Shown here: positions 1 to 6,126 of the stretch, piece after piece
Position numbering within the stretch: position 1 is the stretch's first letter
Layout of the letters: each line of letters starts with the position of its first letter
Source: Alphaproteobacteria bacterium UBA2964
GTDB lineage: Bacteria; Pseudomonadota; Alphaproteobacteria; MPNO01; UBA2964
Length of the DNA: 6,155 bases
NCBI GenBank assembly: GCA_002348425.1
Contig: DEBE01000172.1
Span: forward strand, 1 to 6,155
Direction: 5' to 3'
Notes under the pieces: generated by a model
The model's database searches: none
What the model was told of the DNA's origin: nothing
Seen by the model: only the letters and a program-made list of their open reading frames with translations
Position numbers and translations under genes: made by a program

Positions 1-228
1 AAAGGTTGATAATGCTATAAACGCTATAAACAAACAATCATTGGACAAACCCAAAAACCGGTAAAATCCCCACAGAACCGCCCAGCCCAGAAATATGATG
101 ATAGTTAGAAACCACATTCGATTCCAAAGCGCCCAAAAACCCGTAAAAATAAAAGCAGTAAGTGAAAATCCATCTCTCACTACTTTGGGATCATGCCCTA
201 GGCGGGTATGCACCAGAAAAATTTTCAC
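1..228 (-). CDS. DUF2628-like small membrane protein (partial, runs off the left edge)
   Basis: The first 76 codons of a gene read leftwards from a GTG at 226-228 and stay open to base 1, so the C-terminus is missing. The N-terminus starts VKIFLVHTRLGHDPKVVRDG, then FS.TAFIF.GFWALWNRMW. This resembles the DUF2628 pattern of a short strand, a 'D...VRDGFS' turn, then an aromatic-rich hydrophobic stretch. Two membrane segments are likely at about residues 22-38 and 40-58, with a third beginning near 66. A perfect AGGAGG lies at 235-240, six bases before the GTG and inside the last codons of hisB, whose TAA ends two bases before the start. The gene is therefore probably translationally coupled to hisB. 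Genes of this type sit among his genes in some alphaproteobacteria, but their biochemical role is unknown to me. The family call rests on pattern memory from a partial sequence. Confidence 0.75.
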   Translation of the reverse strand, partial: MKIFLVHTRLGHDPKVVRDGFSLTAFIFTGFWALWNRMWFLTIIIFLGWAVLWGFYRFLGLSNDCLFIAFIALSTF

Positions 229-230
229 TT

Positions 231-824
231 TTAGCCTCCTAGGGCTCCCTTTGTCGATGGAATTACGTTTGATGCCCTAGGGTCAATTTCAATAGCTGTT
301 CGCAGAGATCTAGCTAAACCTTTAAAGCATGATTCGACAATATGATGGTTGTTTTCCCCATATAAATTTTCAACGTGCAACGTTATCCCTGCCGCCTGTG
401 CAAAGGCCTGAAACCACTCTTTAAATAACTCTGTATCCATCTCACCAAGCTTCGGTTTAGAAAATTGGACTCGCCACACCAGATACGGCCTAGCAGAAAT
501 ATCTAGAGCTACCCTAGACAGAGTCTCATCCATCGGAACATATGCAGCACCATAACGCACAATGCCAGATTTATCGCATAATGCAGCACTAATTGCTTGG
601 CCAATTGCAATTCCCGTATCTTCCGTAGTGTGATGAAAATCAATATGCAAGTCCCCCTCTGCCCTCACAAATAAATCCACCAAGCTGTGCCGGGACAATT
701 GCTCTAACATATGATCCAGAAACCCGATCCCAGTCGAAACATCGTATTGACCGGACCCATCCAAATTTATACGAACATCGATAGATGTTTCTTTGGTTTT
801 TCGGGTAACGTTTGCTTCACGCAT
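231..824 (-). CDS. hisB: Imidazoleglycerol-phosphate dehydratase
   Basis: HisB (EC 4.2.1.19) removes water from imidazole-glycerol phosphate to give imidazole-acetol phosphate, the sixth step of histidine synthesis, in the cytoplasm. The 197-residue product has the expected length for the monofunctional enzyme, with no phosphatase domain fused at the N-terminus. Family motifs are all present: GFLDHM (34-39), the metal-binding HHTTED (64-69), MDETLSR (98-104), the second metal motif HHIVE (160-164) and the C-terminal STKGAL (190-195). The family forms a 24-mer with two manganese ions per active site, bound by these His and Glu residues. The ATG at 822-824 is preceded by AAGGA eight bases upstream. 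It is the first visible gene of a leftward cluster, followed at once by a coupled membrane-protein gene. Other his genes (hisH, hisA, hisF) would be expected further left. It diverges from hslV. Confidence 0.97.
   Translation of the reverse strand: MREANVTRKTKETSIDVRINLDGSGQYDVSTGIGFLDHMLEQLSRHSLVDLFVRAEGDLHIDFHHTTEDTGIAIGQAISAALCDKSGIVRYGAAYVPMDETLSRVALDISARPYLVWRVQFSKPKLGEMDTELFKEWFQAFAQAAGITLHVENLYGENNHHIVESCFKGLARSLRTAIEIDPRASNVIPSTKGALGG
235..240 (-). promoter_or_regulatory. Strong ribosome binding site (AGGAGG) for the DUF2628-like gene
   Basis: On the minus strand a full AGGAGG occupies 240-235, six bases before the GTG at 228. It overlaps the final Leu-Gly-Gly codons of hisB. This site decides the start of the downstream gene and is one of the few consensus Shine-Dalgarno sequences in the window. 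Confidence 0.8.
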
Positions 825-850
825 TTGAGCAATCCTTTTTTTTAAACCAG

Positions 851-875
851 AATGTTTTAACAGGCTAAAAACATT
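851..875. repeat. Inverted repeat upstream of hisB
   Basis: AATGTTTT (851-858) and AAAACATT (868-875) are perfect reverse complements separated by nine bases. The dyad ends 26 bases before the hisB start codon, so it would lie in the leader or next to the core promoter of hisB. It could be an operator half-site pair or a weak hairpin. Chance is possible in sequence this AT-rich. Confidence 0.45.
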
Positions 876-937
876 ACTGCCAGCTTTTACCTTTCAATCG
901 CTGTACAATTTGCGCGACTATGCCACAGACCTTTTGT

Positions 938-1045
938 ATTTAAACAATTTTCTTAATACCACTTAAAAAAAATGGTATTAAAGTTTAACAGTTAAAAACC
1001 CACAATTAGAACCTATTTCTAATGTAGCCTTTAAATTGTTTAAAT
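938..1045. repeat. Pair of 13-bp inverted arms flanking the central dyad
   Basis: ATTTAAACAATTT (938-950) is the exact reverse complement of AAATTGTTTAAAT (1033-1045). The pair encloses the 953-981 dyad, giving a nested symmetric arrangement. The arms are almost wholly A/T, which lowers the significance. They may be two copies of one binding site in opposite orientation. Confidence 0.45.
953..981. repeat. Perfect 9-bp inverted repeat in the hisB-hslV intergenic region
   Basis: TTAATACCA (953-961) pairs perfectly with TGGTATTAA (973-981) across an 11-base A-rich spacer. It has no GC-rich core or following T-run, so it does not look like an intrinsic terminator. Its position between divergent genes, about 130 bases from hisB and 180 from hslV, would suit a regulator binding site. 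No regulator can be named. Confidence 0.55.
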
Positions 1046-1074
1046 TAGCCTAGATAATCTTTTTGGTGGTAAGT

Positions 1075-1104
1075 CTTGAACACTAAATTGCAATCACTAC
1101 ATTT
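1075..1104 (+). promoter_or_regulatory. RpoH (sigma-32)-like heat-shock promoter for hslVU
   Basis: CTTGAA (1075-1080) matches the -35 core of sigma-32 promoters. ACATTT (1099-1104), 18 bases further on, matches five of six positions of a CCATnT-type -10 core. Transcription would begin near 1112, leaving a leader of about 50 bases before the hslV ATG. hslVU is a heat-shock operon in E. coli and other proteobacteria, which supports the reading. The spacer is slightly long and no start site has been mapped, so this remains a prediction. Confidence 0.5.
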
Positions 1105-1161
1105 ACCGTTCCCGATTTTAGTTCAAGCTGATTATTAAATTGTATAATTGAGAAGTAATAA

Positions 1162-1722
1162 ATGGAAAAAAATAGCCCTCCCCAGTGGCACGGAACAACG
1201 ATATTATCTGTTCGAAAAAAAAATCAAGTCGTGATAGCCGGTGACGGACAGGTGACTTTGGGACCAACAGTGATCAAAGCATCCGCACGTAAAGTCCGAC
1301 CACTTGGCAACGGTTCAGTTATAGCAGGATTTGCAGGAGCTACAGCGGATGCATTTACTTTGTTTGAGCGTCTTGAAGCAAAATTAGAGCAACACCCTGG
1401 CCAGTTGACCCGAGCGTGTGTGGATCTTGCTAAAGACTGGCGCACAGACAGGTATCTGCGCCGTTTAGAAGCAATGATGGCTGTAGCTGATCAGGATGTT
1501 TCTCTTGTTTTAACAGGAACCGGCGATGTCCTTGAGCCAGATCAGGGCCTCATTGGTATAGGGTCTGGAGGTTCCTATGCACTTGCTGCTGCACAGGCAT
1601 TGCACGATATAGATGGGTTAGACGCAGAGGATATTGCGCGAAAGGCTATGGATATCGCAGCCGGCATTTGTATATATACTAATAACCACTTAACAATAGA
1701 AAGTCTAAAAAAAGGTGACTAG
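1162..1722 (+). CDS. hslV: HslV (ClpQ), proteasome-like peptidase of the HslVU protease
   Basis: HslV is the threonine peptidase of the two-part ATP-dependent HslVU protease, which degrades misfolded and regulatory proteins in the cytoplasm. Dodecameric HslV is capped by HslU hexamers. The product is 186 residues. [10 protein letters not shown] starts at residue 10, so Thr12 should become the catalytic N-terminal threonine after removal of an 11-residue leader. Counting from Thr12 as 1, the expected partners fall in place: Asp17 in GDGQV (residue 28), Lys33 in SARK (residue 44) and Ser124 in GIGSGG (residue 135). The C-terminal YTNNHLTIE is also typical. The ATG at 1162 follows a weak GAGAAG six bases upstream. 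It overlaps hslU by 8 bp in one operon and probably depends on the heat-shock-like promoter at 1075-1104. Confidence 0.97.
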   Translation: MEKNSPPQWHGTTILSVRKKNQVVIAGDGQVTLGPTVIKASARKVRPLGNGSVIAGFAGATADAFTLFERLEAKLEQHPGQLTRACVDLAKDWRTDRYLRRLEAMMAVADQDVSLVLTGTGDVLEPDQGLIGIGSGGSYALAAAQALHDIDGLDAEDIARKAMDIAAGICIYTNNHLTIESLKKGD

Positions 1723-3025
1723 TTTCAGTCCAAGAGAAATCGTATCGGAGCTTGATAGATACATTGTCGGCCAAAGTGATGCTAAGCGAGCCGTAGCTAT
1801 TGCTTTGAGAAATCGCTGGCGCCGGCAGCAAATAGAAGGGGATCTGCGAGAAGAGATTCTTCCCAAAAACATACTAATGATTGGTCCTACAGGGGTTGGT
1901 AAAACTGAGATCGCTCGAAGATTGGCTCGTTTAGCTCAAGCCCCCTTTGTAAAAGTCGAAGCAACTAAATTTACTGAGGTGGGCTATGTTGGACGTGATG
2001 TTGAACAAATCATAAGGGACTTGCTTGAAGTCGCAGTACACGAGACGAGGGAAAGAATGAGGAAGGCGGTGCTCGCTAAAGCAGAGCTAGCCGCAGAAGA
2101 AAGGGTAATAGAAGCCCTAGTTGGCGAAAATGCGGGCGAAGAAACCCGTCAAAGGTTCCGTAAGATGCTTCGCGAAGGAGAATTAGATGATCGTGAAGTA
2201 GAACTTGACCTATCTGACAATTCAGGTGCTTCCTTGCCTACGTTTGATGTACCAGGTGTGCCCGGAGCACAAATGGGTATGCTTAATCTCAATGATATGC
2301 TCGGCAAGGCCTTTGGAGGACAGACTAAGAAGCGCAAGTGCACCGTAGAAGAATCCCATGATTTTCTTGTCGCTGATGAAAGTGATAAACTTCTCGATGA
2401 AGAAAAAATATTGAGGGAGTCCATTGAAGCGGTCGAACAGAATGGCATCGTCTTTTTAGATGAAGTTGACAAAATCTGTGCCAATCATGAGCGTCATAGC
2501 GCCGATGTTAGTCGAGAAGGAGTACAAAGGGATTTACTTCCATTAATAGAAGGCACAACAGTTTCTACTAAACACGGTCCGGTCAAAACTGATCATATTC
2601 TTTTTATAGCGTCAGGAGCATTTCATATTTCTAAACCCTCAGACTTACTTCCGGAACTGCAAGGTCGTTTACCTATTAGGGTAGAACTAAAGGCCCTTGA
2701 AGTGGAGGATCTTAAAGCAATTCTTACTGAACCCGAGGCTAGCCTTATAAGACAATACGTGGCGCTAATAGGAACCGAAGACGTAGAATTAGAGTTTGCT
2801 GAAGACGCCGTTGATGAAATTGCAACGATAGCCGCCGAGGTAAATCAGGCCGTTGAAAATATAGGGGCCAGAAGATTACAAACAGTGATGGAGCGCTTAT
2901 TGGATGATATAAGTTTTACCGCGACCGATAGAAGCGGTGAAAAAATCATCGTTAATGCCCAAATGGTAAGGGAAAATGTAAGCGACCTCGCAAAAAACGC
3001 AGACCTAAGCAAATTCATTTTGTAA
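1715..3025 (+). CDS. hslU: HslU (ClpY), AAA+ unfoldase of the HslVU protease
   Basis: HslU uses ATP to unfold substrates and feed them into HslV. The 436-residue length is normal. Visible in order: the N-terminal [16 protein letters not shown] (5-20), Walker A GPTGVGKT (57-64), the pore loop GYVG (90-93) that grips substrate, the variable I-domain (about 110-243), Walker [10 protein letters not shown] (245-253), [13 protein letters not shown] (264-276), the arginine-finger region [10 protein letters not shown] (314-323, probably Arg318) and the sensor-2 motif GARRL (384-388). The tail LSKFIL matches the C-terminal segment that docks into HslV pockets. The start is a GTG at 1715, giving the family-standard N-terminus (M-T-S-F-S-P-R-E). 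It lies inside hslV with an 8-bp overlap and no clear ribosome binding site, so translational coupling is likely. Its TAA directly abuts the stop codon of the convergent Smr gene. Confidence 0.98.
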   Translation: MTSFSPREIVSELDRYIVGQSDAKRAVAIALRNRWRRQQIEGDLREEILPKNILMIGPTGVGKTEIARRLARLAQAPFVKVEATKFTEVGYVGRDVEQIIRDLLEVAVHETRERMRKAVLAKAELAAEERVIEALVGENAGEETRQRFRKMLREGELDDREVELDLSDNSGASLPTFDVPGVPGAQMGMLNLNDMLGKAFGGQTKKRKCTVEESHDFLVADESDKLLDEEKILRESIEAVEQNGIVFLDEVDKICANHERHSADVSREGVQRDLLPLIEGTTVSTKHGPVKTDHILFIASGAFHISKPSDLLPELQGRLPIRVELKALEVEDLKAILTEPEASLIRQYVALIGTEDVELEFAEDAVDEIATIAAEVNQAVENIGARRLQTVMERLLDDISFTATDRSGEKIIVNAQMVRENVSDLAKNADLSKFIL

Positions 3026-3577
3026 TTAGCGCAACCGGCGCAACATAACATATAGGGCACCCGCACCACCATCGCAGGGGGCAGCCACTGAAATAGCTAG
3101 GACCCGTGAACGCGCCTGTGGTGAGTTTAACCAATCAGGTGTCTCCCTCTTCAACACACCCCCACCCTGACTGAGTCGACCGCGACCTGTAATAATTATA
3201 ACACAACGTTTTCCCAAAGCTTGAGAATCCTGCAAAAATGTCATTAATTTTTCATAAGCTTGACCCCGGGTCATTCCATGCAAATCTAACCGAGCCTCCG
3301 GTCTAAGTTGCCCACGCCTTAATCGGGCAAGGGTACGTTTATCAATATCACCGGCCTTTTCTAGGGAGAGAGGCTCTAGATTTAAGGAGCGGTTTCCTAT
3401 GGAATTTCTCTTATTTAAAAATTGATGTGGTTTGTTGGACTCAATTTTTTCTTTAACAACTGTGCAAGGTATTTCTTTAATTTTCCTCATTGCTTCAAGA
3501 AAAATAGTGTCATCATCAGGCGATAACGATGAGGCCTTTGAATGCTTCACCCACCGCTTATTTTTGTTTCTCGACAT
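3026..3577 (-). CDS. Smr-domain (MutS2 C-terminal-type) putative nuclease
   Basis: This 183-residue protein has a basic, low-complexity N-terminal half (about 1-90) and a C-terminal Smr domain. The domain shows the signature LDLHGMT (97-103), the ITGRG loop (129-133) and a closing GGAGALYVMLRR (170-181). Smr domains occur in MutS2 and in stand-alone proteins, and several have DNA- or RNA-nicking activity. The substrate here is unknown. In bacteria of this group the gene commonly follows mltA, as it does here with a 74-bp gap. The ATG at 3575-3577 has no recognisable Shine-Dalgarno sequence. The reading frame is open upstream to a stop at 3632-3634 but offers no other ATG, GTG or TTG, so this start is the best available. 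Its stop codon touches that of hslU. Confidence 0.9.
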   Translation of the reverse strand: MSRNKNKRWVKHSKASSLSPDDDTIFLEAMRKIKEIPCTVVKEKIESNKPHQFLNKRNSIGNRSLNLEPLSLEKAGDIDKRTLARLRRGQLRPEARLDLHGMTRGQAYEKLMTFLQDSQALGKRCVIIITGRGRLSQGGGVLKRETPDWLNSPQARSRVLAISVAAPCDGGAGALYVMLRRLR

Positions 3578-3651
3578 TGGATAACAATAGAGGATCTGAA
3601 TGCTTTGGGCCAGAATAATACTACATGTACCCTAACCAACTTGATGAAACC

Positions 3652-4764
3652 TTATTTGGGTATAAACACATAATAGCGACCCCGACGCTTCATATGACCA
3701 GCTCTTTTGGCTGCAGATAAGCCGTGTCCGAAAAAAATATCTCCGCGCACTGCGCCCCTTATATCACCCCCGGTGTCTTGGGATATAAGTAACCGCTGAA
3801 ATGCAATATCAATATTCAGAGGGTCCTTGGTATCAATCCAAATCGGAAGACCATAAGTTAAGAACCTTGGATCGATAGCAAGACTTCGACCCGGCGTCAA
3901 AACAACACCTTGTGCACCAAGTGGGCCTACACCAATCACTCGACTAAAAAAAATATAGCGAGCATTTAGGTCCAATAAATCAGTCACTTTCATAGGATTT
4001 TTTTTGAGCCAAGAACGAATGGCTTGCATTGAAAGAGCCTCCGGTGAAAGTTCCTGACGGTTTATCAAAACTTTACCTATAGAGGTGTAGGGATGGCGGT
4101 TGTGCCCAGCATAACCGACCCTCACAATTTCCCCATTGGGTAGTTTTATGCGCCCCGACCCCTGAATTTGCAGGAAAAAGACATCTACAGGATTTTTTAG
4201 CCACGCTATTGGCTCGACATAGTTTTTCAGCGCTCCATTATTTATTTGTTTTCGGGAAAAATATCTCCCCTTAGTTTGATTAAGGTTGGCTGGAGGGGGA
4301 TAAATAGGAATTTGAAATTTGCCGAATCGTTTTAGGGCGCCATCAAATTGCGGCTCATAATACCCAGTGAATAGACCTCTAGTTTTACCAGAAAATCTTT
4401 GACCGACGAGATAAGCACGAAAATTTTTTGAAAAGAAGCTTCTCGCGTAGATATGATTTCCAAATTTTTTCTTGTCCAATTTACGACAGCTGCGCCGCCA
4501 TAGTTTCATTGATCCAAATCTAACCGAAACGTGGGATTTTTGATTCGCAGACCGCATTAATTTTTGACAGCTAAGCCAAAAAGGCAAAAGGGCATCACCC
4601 TGATCACCGTGGCCCCAACCCGGCAAGGAATTGAAATTTATCTGGCTCAGCGATACAGGCTTCTCATCTTGTTCCAAAACCGATAAGGAGCAGCCCGATA
4701 AAATACCTGAAATGAAGAGCAGGCCATAGGGCTTTAGGTATTTATTCCGGGCTTCGAGTCTCAA
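3652..4764 (-). CDS. mltA: MltA, membrane-bound lytic murein transglycosylase A (lipoprotein)
   Basis: MltA cleaves the glycan strands of peptidoglycan, forming 1,6-anhydromuramyl ends, and is anchored to the inner face of the outer membrane. The 370-residue product begins with a short basic region and a hydrophobic stretch ending in the lipobox LSGC (22-25), so Cys25 should be lipidated. MltA-family features follow: GLFTGYYEP (130-138), PVDVFFLQIQGSGRI (192-206) and the C-terminal 3D domain, SLAIDP (294-299) then LLISQDTGGDIRGAVRGDIFFGHG (325-348), with aspartates at 330, 334 and 342. The catalytic aspartate is expected in this last segment. The start is a TTG at 4762-4764. An in-frame TAG lies directly before it and no ATG or GTG occurs before the lipobox, so TTG is the only conventional choice. 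The gene overlaps the Tim44-like gene by 23 bp and is very probably cotranscribed with it. Confidence 0.95.
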   Translation of the reverse strand: MRLEARNKYLKPYGLLFISGILSGCSLSVLEQDEKPVSLSQINFNSLPGWGHGDQGDALLPFWLSCQKLMRSANQKSHVSVRFGSMKLWRRSCRKLDKKKFGNHIYARSFFSKNFRAYLVGQRFSGKTRGLFTGYYEPQFDGALKRFGKFQIPIYPPPANLNQTKGRYFSRKQINNGALKNYVEPIAWLKNPVDVFFLQIQGSGRIKLPNGEIVRVGYAGHNRHPYTSIGKVLINRQELSPEALSMQAIRSWLKKNPMKVTDLLDLNARYIFFSRVIGVGPLGAQGVVLTPGRSLAIDPRFLTYGLPIWIDTKDPLNIDIAFQRLLISQDTGGDIRGAVRGDIFFGHGLSAAKRAGHMKRRGRYYVFIPK

Positions 4765-5425
4765 CTAAAGTCCAATTAGGGTCGTGTGCCCGGGTATTTC
4801 TAGCAAAGGTCCAAATATCGGTAACGGGTGCCACACGATTCTCATCGCCGTCAACTACCGCTCCACTGTTATCTCTCGTTACATTGACTTGTTCAGATAA
4901 TACCTTAACAGTGACAAATGCCGTAGATCCGCCTACTCGCGCCTCAAGAATATTGATTTCTTTTATTCCCACAATAACCGTTTCTAAACTGTTTCCCGTT
5001 GCTTCCCTTTCATCAATTGCTTCGCAAAAATTTTCGAATACTTCGTTGTTTAATAAGCCACGCAGTGAATCTTTATCTCCATCCGCAAAACCATTAACCA
5101 CAATTTCAAAAGCTGCTTTCGCCCCAGAAATAAAATTTTCTGAGTCGAATGTTGGATCAACCTCTCTGACAGTAGAAAGACAAGCAGCAATAGGATCAGG
5201 TAAATCATTAGTATTGTCAGTATTCTCTGACTCCATTTTACTCTTAGGCGGCGTTTCGACTACCTTATCTTCTTTACTTGTTATCTTCCTATTATCTGAA
5301 GCAAAATTCGGCCTGCGCCTTTGATGACCCGTGCGCTTCCCCAGAACACTGCGCAACCTGAGCACCAAAAATGCTGCAATCATAGCAAATAAAATTATAT
5401 CAAGTGCTTGGAAACCATCGCCCAT
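4742..5425 (-). CDS. Tim44/TimA-like domain membrane protein
   Basis: A 227-residue protein with one N-terminal membrane segment (about 7-24), then a basic patch, a charged Ser/Lys/Glu-rich linker (about 33-80) and a Tim44-like domain (about 85-225). The domain carries FISGAKAAFEIVVNGFADGD (98-117), a following LRGLLNNEVFENFCEAIDER helix region (121-140) and the closing DIWTFARN ... DPNWTLVET (203-223), all typical of the alphaproteobacterial branch. Mitochondrial Tim44 tethers Hsp70 to the import channel. Bacterial relatives such as Caulobacter TimA are inner-membrane proteins whose function is less clear, so import motor activity should not be assumed. It leads a Tim44-like, mltA, smr operon and diverges from fxsA. 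The ATG at 5423-5425 keeps the membrane segment intact. There is no Shine-Dalgarno sequence, and a TATAAT lies only three bases upstream. Confidence 0.92.
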   Translation of the reverse strand: MGDGFQALDIILFAMIAAFLVLRLRSVLGKRTGHQRRRPNFASDNRKITSKEDKVVETPPKSKMESENTDNTNDLPDPIAACLSTVREVDPTFDSENFISGAKAAFEIVVNGFADGDKDSLRGLLNNEVFENFCEAIDEREATGNSLETVIVGIKEINILEARVGGSTAFVTVKVLSEQVNVTRDNSGAVVDGDENRVAPVTDIWTFARNTRAHDPNWTLVETRSPE

Positions 5426-5428
5426 ATC

Positions 5429-5437
5429 ATTATACCA
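5429..5437 (-). promoter_or_regulatory. Extended -10 promoter element before the Tim44-like gene
   Basis: On the minus strand TGG-TATAAT (5437-5429) is a perfect extended -10 (TGnTATAAT). No -35 is obvious, which is tolerated by extended -10 promoters. It ends three bases before the ATG, so transcription would start at or just inside the start codon. Either the box is fortuitous, or the translation start needs revisiting. Confidence 0.35.
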
Positions 5438-5452
5438 TGTAAATCAAAAAAT

Positions 5453-5464
5453 TTTATCGATAAA
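5453..5464. repeat. Palindrome TTTATCGATAAA in the Tim44-like/fxsA divergent region
   Basis: A perfect 12-bp palindrome centred on the CG at 5458-5459. Symmetry continues for three more pairs after one mismatch. It lies 28 bases upstream of the Tim44-like ATG and 70 bases before the fxsA ATG. It may be an operator for one or both divergent genes. The surrounding sequence is very AT-rich, so chance cannot be excluded. Confidence 0.4.
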
Positions 5465-5534
5465 TTTTGTTATATATATTTAAATGTTTACCTTTACATC
5501 AAAAAACTAGGGTCTCCTGAACAAAATCGCAAGT

Positions 5535-6041
5535 ATGACTCTCATAATACTAATTGCTTTAATATTCTTGCCAATAATCGAAATAGCGGTGTTTATCGCC
5601 CTAGGGGGTGAAATTGGTATTGGGAATACGGTTAGTTTGATTATAGTGACCGCATTTATTGGTGCGTGGATTTTACGACAACAGGGACTAACAACGCTTA
5701 GAAACGCCCAACAATCCCTTGGGCAGCAAATATTCCCCGTTTCTGCTCTCTTTGATGGGGTTTGTCTGCTGTTGGCGGGTGTCTTCCTTTTAACCCCTGG
5801 TTTTTTAACGGATGCCTTAGGGTTTTTAATCTGCGTACCTCTAGTTCGCAGATTCTTGCGCCATTGGGTATGGATAACCATAAATCGCTCTAGCACTTGC
5901 AGTGAATGGACTAAATACGAAGAATCTCCCGATGGACCATCTCGTAATCGAGATACGATTGATGGTAGTTTTCGTGAGATAGATTCCGACAAGGGGCTGG
6001 ATAAAACCAAAAATAACTTGCCTGACAAGAAAGAAAATTAA
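5535..6041 (+). CDS. fxsA: FxsA family membrane protein
   Basis: FxsA is a small inner-membrane protein named in E. coli for suppressing exclusion of phage T7 by the F plasmid PifA protein. Its normal cellular role is unknown. The family core fills residues 1-112: MTLIILIALIFLPIIEIAVF (1-20), GGEIGIGNTVSL (24-35), TAFIGAWILRQQGL (39-52), an amphipathic link with G63 and FPVSALFDG (67-75), then AGVFLLTPGFLTDALGFL (81-98) and the following VPLVRRF. About four hydrophobic segments are visible. Residues 113-168 form a hydrophilic, charged tail typical in position but without recognisable motifs. The ATG at 5535 has no Shine-Dalgarno sequence. The in-frame stop at 5508-5510 leaves no alternative ATG, GTG or TTG. 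It diverges from the Tim44-like gene and precedes the gene starting at 6127 by 85 bases. Confidence 0.93.
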   Translation: MTLIILIALIFLPIIEIAVFIALGGEIGIGNTVSLIIVTAFIGAWILRQQGLTTLRNAQQSLGQQIFPVSALFDGVCLLLAGVFLLTPGFLTDALGFLICVPLVRRFLRHWVWITINRSSTCSEWTKYEESPDGPSRNRDTIDGSFREIDSDKGLDKTKNNLPDKKEN

Positions 6042-6116
6042 AAATAGTTTATATTTTAGTACTTCCCACTTCCTTGTTTCTTCTGGGAATACGTGTTAGC
6101 GACGATCGAAATTATC

Positions 6117-6120
6117 GGAG
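6117..6120 (+). promoter_or_regulatory. Ribosome binding site (GGAG) for the gene starting at 6127
   Basis: GGAG at 6117-6120, within CGGAGA, sits six bases before the ATG at 6127. The spacing is ideal, and this supports a real gene start at the right edge although few codons are visible. Confidence 0.65.
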
Positions 6121-6126
6121 AATACC

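Larger units (their letters stand above)
825..1161. other. Long AT-rich divergent intergenic region between hisB and hslV
   Basis: These 337 bases separate two divergent genes and must hold promoters for both. I see no convincing coding sequence. Visible structure consists of inverted repeats at 851-875 and 953-981, a 13-bp arm pair at 938-950 and 1033-1045, a small dyad at 984-996, and an RpoH-like promoter at 1075-1104. No run of His codons suggesting a histidine attenuator leader was seen on the minus strand. I could not pick a clear -35/-10 pair for hisB. Confidence 0.7.

Noticed and set aside
95..280. 61-codon plus-strand open frame
   Set aside because: It is antisense to the DUF2628-like gene and the end of hisB, both of which have strong family features and start signals.
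193..281. Direct repeat ATGCCCTAGG at 193-202 and 272-281
   Set aside because: Both copies lie inside well-supported coding sequence (DUF2628-like gene and hisB), are only 10 bp long and show no larger repeat unit.
825..960. Histidine attenuator leader peptide upstream of hisB
   Set aside because: No cluster of His codons after a start codon and no terminator-antiterminator pair was seen.
1143..1148. Perfect TATAAT upstream of hslV
   Set aside because: It lies 13 bases before the ATG, has no good -35 at normal spacing, and would start transcription inside the likely ribosome binding site. Probably a chance AT-rich match.
2149..2484. 111-codon minus-strand open frame opposite hslU
   Set aside because: Low-complexity Ser-rich translation inside the I-domain of a complete hslU. 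A shadow frame.
3028..3043. Short repeat GCGCAAC-CG-GCGCAAC as a terminator or repeat element
   Set aside because: It encodes the Leu-Arg-Arg-Leu-Arg C-terminus of the Smr protein. The possible stem is only about four pairs and has no T-run.
4884..5324. 146-codon plus-strand open frame opposite the Tim44-like gene
   Set aside because: Its translation is Ser/Thr-rich without motifs, as expected for an antisense shadow, while the opposite strand encodes a clear Tim44-like domain.
5507..6028. 173-codon minus-strand open frame opposite fxsA
   Set aside because: The plus strand carries the full FxsA core pattern. The minus-strand product shows no recognisable domain.
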